NCBI GenBank assembly: GCA_943704525.1
Contig: CALSCQ010001719.1
Location: forward strand, 1-11,436
Length of the DNA stretch: 11,436 nt
Direction: 5' to 3'
Origin: Pigoraptor vietnamica
Taxonomy: Eukaryota; Opisthokonta; Filasterea
Numbering within the stretch: position 1 is the stretch's first letter; every line of letters starts with the position of its first letter. The notes beneath the pieces were generated by a model that made no database searches, was not told where the DNA came from, and saw only the letters and a list, made by a program, of their open reading frames with translations. The position numbers and the translations under genes are program-made. This document shows positions 9,777-11,436 of this stretch, piece by piece.

Positions 9777-9877
9777 AAGGGGACTGCTTCTTATTGTTCA
9801 GCTCTGACGCTCTGCGGTGCATTGGGCCTTTGTTTGACCCTCTGTCGCCACGTGTTGATCATCCCCTGTCGCTGCGC

Positions 9878-9934
9878 GTACTGTGAAGGACGCGTTCAAA
9901 AGGCTCGATGCCAGGGACGCGGCCTGATGTGTGC
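9878..9934 (+). promoter_or_regulatory. SECIS element (form-II-like) in the SELENOH 3' UTR
   Basis: The fold was found by hand. The non-Watson-Crick quartet is TGAA 9884-9887 against TGAT 9925-9928 (T-T, G-A, A-G, then A-T), which matches the UGAN/KGAW core. Helix II pairs 9887-9897 with 9915-9925: AGG with CCT, one A-G mismatch, then CGCGTTC with GGACGCG including one wobble. An unpaired AAAA (9898-9901) follows 11 nt after the TGA, as required. A small GGC/GCC stem (9902-9904 with 9910-9912, loop TCGAT) sits above it, as in form II elements. Helix I is short (9878-9881 with 9931-9934) below a two-by-two internal loop. The base preceding TGA is G. Confidence 0.85.
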
Positions 9935-10857
9935 TATCTCTTATGAGAGGCGCGCGTGTGGTGGAAGGGCCTGTTGGGCACGTGAACGGCTTGGGTTCTA
10001 TATGAGTGTGTGAAAAAGACTTGGATAAACATTCGTTTGTTTGTTTTTCGCCGCATGCACATGCCGTGATCGCGTGGGCCACGCCATAAAGCGCGCACAG
10101 TGGTGATTGCGCGCTGGCTTACGTGCCAAACACGGAGAGAGTGCACCCCATGCCTCCTCAATCGCCTGCTAATAGATGGCAAAAAAAAAAAAAAAAAAAA
10201 AAAAAAATGTCCTTTTCAATGCAGTATGGGCAGGGCTACCCCTGAGTATGGGTGTCCTTTTCGATACACTGACGCCACTCGTCGAGCAGGATCTCTGTTG
10301 GGGTGGGCGGCAAAAGGGCTGCAGGAGCGACTGCCGGGTGGCCCACTGTTGGCACAGTTCGTGATGCGAAATCTCGGCAGGCCTGGGCGTTGTTTGGCGC
10401 ACACACTCGAGGCATCGGATTTGAAATGGGGCGAATTTATGCATATTTCTGCACCTTTCTCAAGTCAAGAGTCTTCAGCAACCCCGTGGCTGTCACCAGC
10501 CCATTCTCCATGTGTGCGGTTCCACACACACCACACACACACCACACACACACATACACACACACGCGGCGACGCACGTCCGCACGTCCGTTTGTGCCGT
10601 AGCAGAAGACCACTCGCTCTCGCCGTGCACGTCTTCACGTAATTGTGTTCGCGGTCGTGAATTGCTGCTGCGCCTTCCTTTTCTGCGTTTCGCATCTTTG
10701 TTGGCCGTGGGTGTGTCGGCCCGTCCCCTCTTTATTCAATTGTCTAGGCAGGCGTCCTCGTCGTTCGCCACTTCCGCCCAAACCACTCGATATTATCACC
10801 TTGTGTTAGGGGTTGCGCGTGCTTCAGCAGCGCTCCCCGTCACTCTGATTTGCGAAG
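9935..10857. other. Intergenic and UTR region between SELENOH and the next gene
   Basis: I see no convincing coding sequence or RNA gene. It contains the rest of the SELENOH 3' UTR, an A27 run (10181-10207), a near-repeat (TGTCCTTTTCAAT at 10208 and TGTCCTTTTCGAT at 10253, with AGTATGGG at 10223 and 10245 between them), a CA-rich patch at about 10523-10565, and presumably the promoter and 5' UTR of the gene starting at 10858. No canonical AATAAA was found after the SECIS; ATAAA occurs at 10025 and 10086. Confidence 0.5.
10181..10207 (+). repeat. A27 homopolymer
   Basis: Twenty-seven consecutive A residues follow GATGGC. There is no upstream pol III box or tRNA-like sequence that I can recognise and no clear target-site duplication, so I do not call a retroposed element. 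Confidence 0.95.
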
Positions 10858-11305
10858 ATGGTGTTTATCAAGGCCTTTAGCCCCACCGACTTCAAGTCGT
10901 CGATGCACGCTGTCCTCCGCCAGGTGCGTTGCGGCTCTGTGTATGCGCCGTGTGCGGTTTACCTGTCGTGATTATGTGCGCATCTCAACATGGACTCCAC
11001 CCATCTCAAGCTCACATCACGCCAACCGCTGCATAATGTCCCATTGTGCGGCGTCCATCCACCTTCACCCACGCCCTGCACCTTCCCTCTCGTCATATAG
11101 CGCACACCCGCCCACCCACCATGCCCTGCACCTTCCCTCTCGTCATATAACGCACACCGCGTCATTCTGCCCTGCTATGGCATCCACTCACGTTGGGTCT
11201 GTTTCGTCTTTCCACAGGTGGTCAAGAAGGACGACGTCACTTATGAGAATGCGTACTTCAAAATCACCTGCCCCGAGTCGTGGAACGTGGTTTATCGCCT
11301 GAAGG
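10858..11305 (+). CDS. Unrecognised protein, first two coding exons, partial
   Basis: Exon 1 (10858-10923) begins at an ATG with A at -3 and G at +4 and encodes MVFIKAFSPTDFKSSMHAVL followed by RQ. The donor is CAG/GTGCGT. The acceptor TTTCCACAG at 11216-11217 opens exon 2 (11218-11305), which encodes VVKKDDVTYENAYFKITCPE, then SWNVVYRLK with one base left over. A probable donor GGTGGG (GT at 11306-11307) follows and the gene leaves the window. The frame is open across both exons with the codon bias of the neighbours (C/G-ending codons). The 51 residues have no signal peptide, membrane segment or motif I recognise. The gene call is plausible, but the product is unknown. Confidence 0.65.
11073..11158. 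repeat. Two-copy 50-bp direct repeat in an intron
   Basis: A 36-base segment (GCCCTGCACC, TTCCCTCTCG, TCATATARCG, CACACC in order) occurs at 11073-11108 and 11123-11158 with one difference. The period is 50. It lies within the 294-nt intron 10924-11217 of the unrecognised gene. Confidence 0.9.
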
Positions 11306-11342
11306 GTGGGCTTTCCTTTGTGCTTCTTAGTCAATTGGCTGG

Positions 11343-11343
<1 letters not shown>

Positions 11344-11436
<93 letters not shown>
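11344..11436. repeat. (TG)n then TG/CG tract at the right edge
   Basis: A pure TG run extends to about 11419, followed by GCGTGCGTGC-type sequence to the end of the window. It starts 38 nt after the predicted donor at 11306 and so lies in intron 2 of the unrecognised gene. Confidence 0.95.

Noticed and set aside
9951-9985. Alternative SECIS starting at the ATGA near 9943 or at 10001
   Set aside because: The sequences around these ATGA motifs do not form the 10-12 bp helix with a matching GA on the 3' side.
10100-10642. Plus-strand 180-codon open frame containing a poly-Lys run
   Set aside because: The lysines come from the A27 run and the rest has no family features. It overlaps open frames of equal quality in other frames.

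Overview
This is an 11.4 kb piece of nuclear DNA from a eukaryote with an intron-rich, GC-rich genome. The evidence is spliced genes with GT-AG introns of about 100-480 nt, strong A-at-minus-3/G-at-plus-4 start contexts, and (TG)n/(CA)n tracts in many introns. Protein conservation is high, but I cannot name the species. A free-living protist or early-branching opisthokont/apusomonad/alga-type genome would fit. Genes with a Sec-coding TGA are typical of animals, algae and some protists and are absent from land plants and most fungi.

Layout. Positions 119-4423 (minus) hold the first 812 codons of exportin-1 (XPO1/CRM1). Eight coding exons are resolved, and the 3' end lies beyond the left edge. 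Positions 4424-5330 are intergenic. Positions 5331-8677 (minus) hold a complete 11-exon ABCF3/GCN20-type ABC ATPase of 717 residues. Positions 8678-9029 are a compact divergent promoter with two perfect TGACGTCA (CRE) palindromes and CACGTG boxes. Positions 9030-9776 (plus) hold a complete three-exon selenoprotein H whose CxxU redox motif is encoded by an in-frame TGA at 9429-9431. A form-II-like SECIS element is readable in its 3' UTR at 9878-9934. Positions 9935-10857 are intergenic or untranslated sequence with an A27 run. Positions 10858-11305 (plus) hold the first two coding exons of a gene I do not recognise, which runs off the right edge.

The three named genes are housekeeping genes (nuclear export, translation control through the Gcn pathway, nuclear redox selenoprotein). 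They are linked by position, not by an obvious pathway. The notable items are the selenoprotein with its own SECIS and a repeat landscape lodged in introns: a 224-bp perfectly alternating purine-pyrimidine tract, a GACGTC-cored composite minisatellite, and a 34-bp minisatellite that makes up about 80% of the last ABCF3 intron. The long open frames rich in Cys-Val or His-Thr are repeat artefacts, not genes. Exon boundaries were worked out by hand from reading frame, splice consensus and remembered family sequence; no alignment was run.
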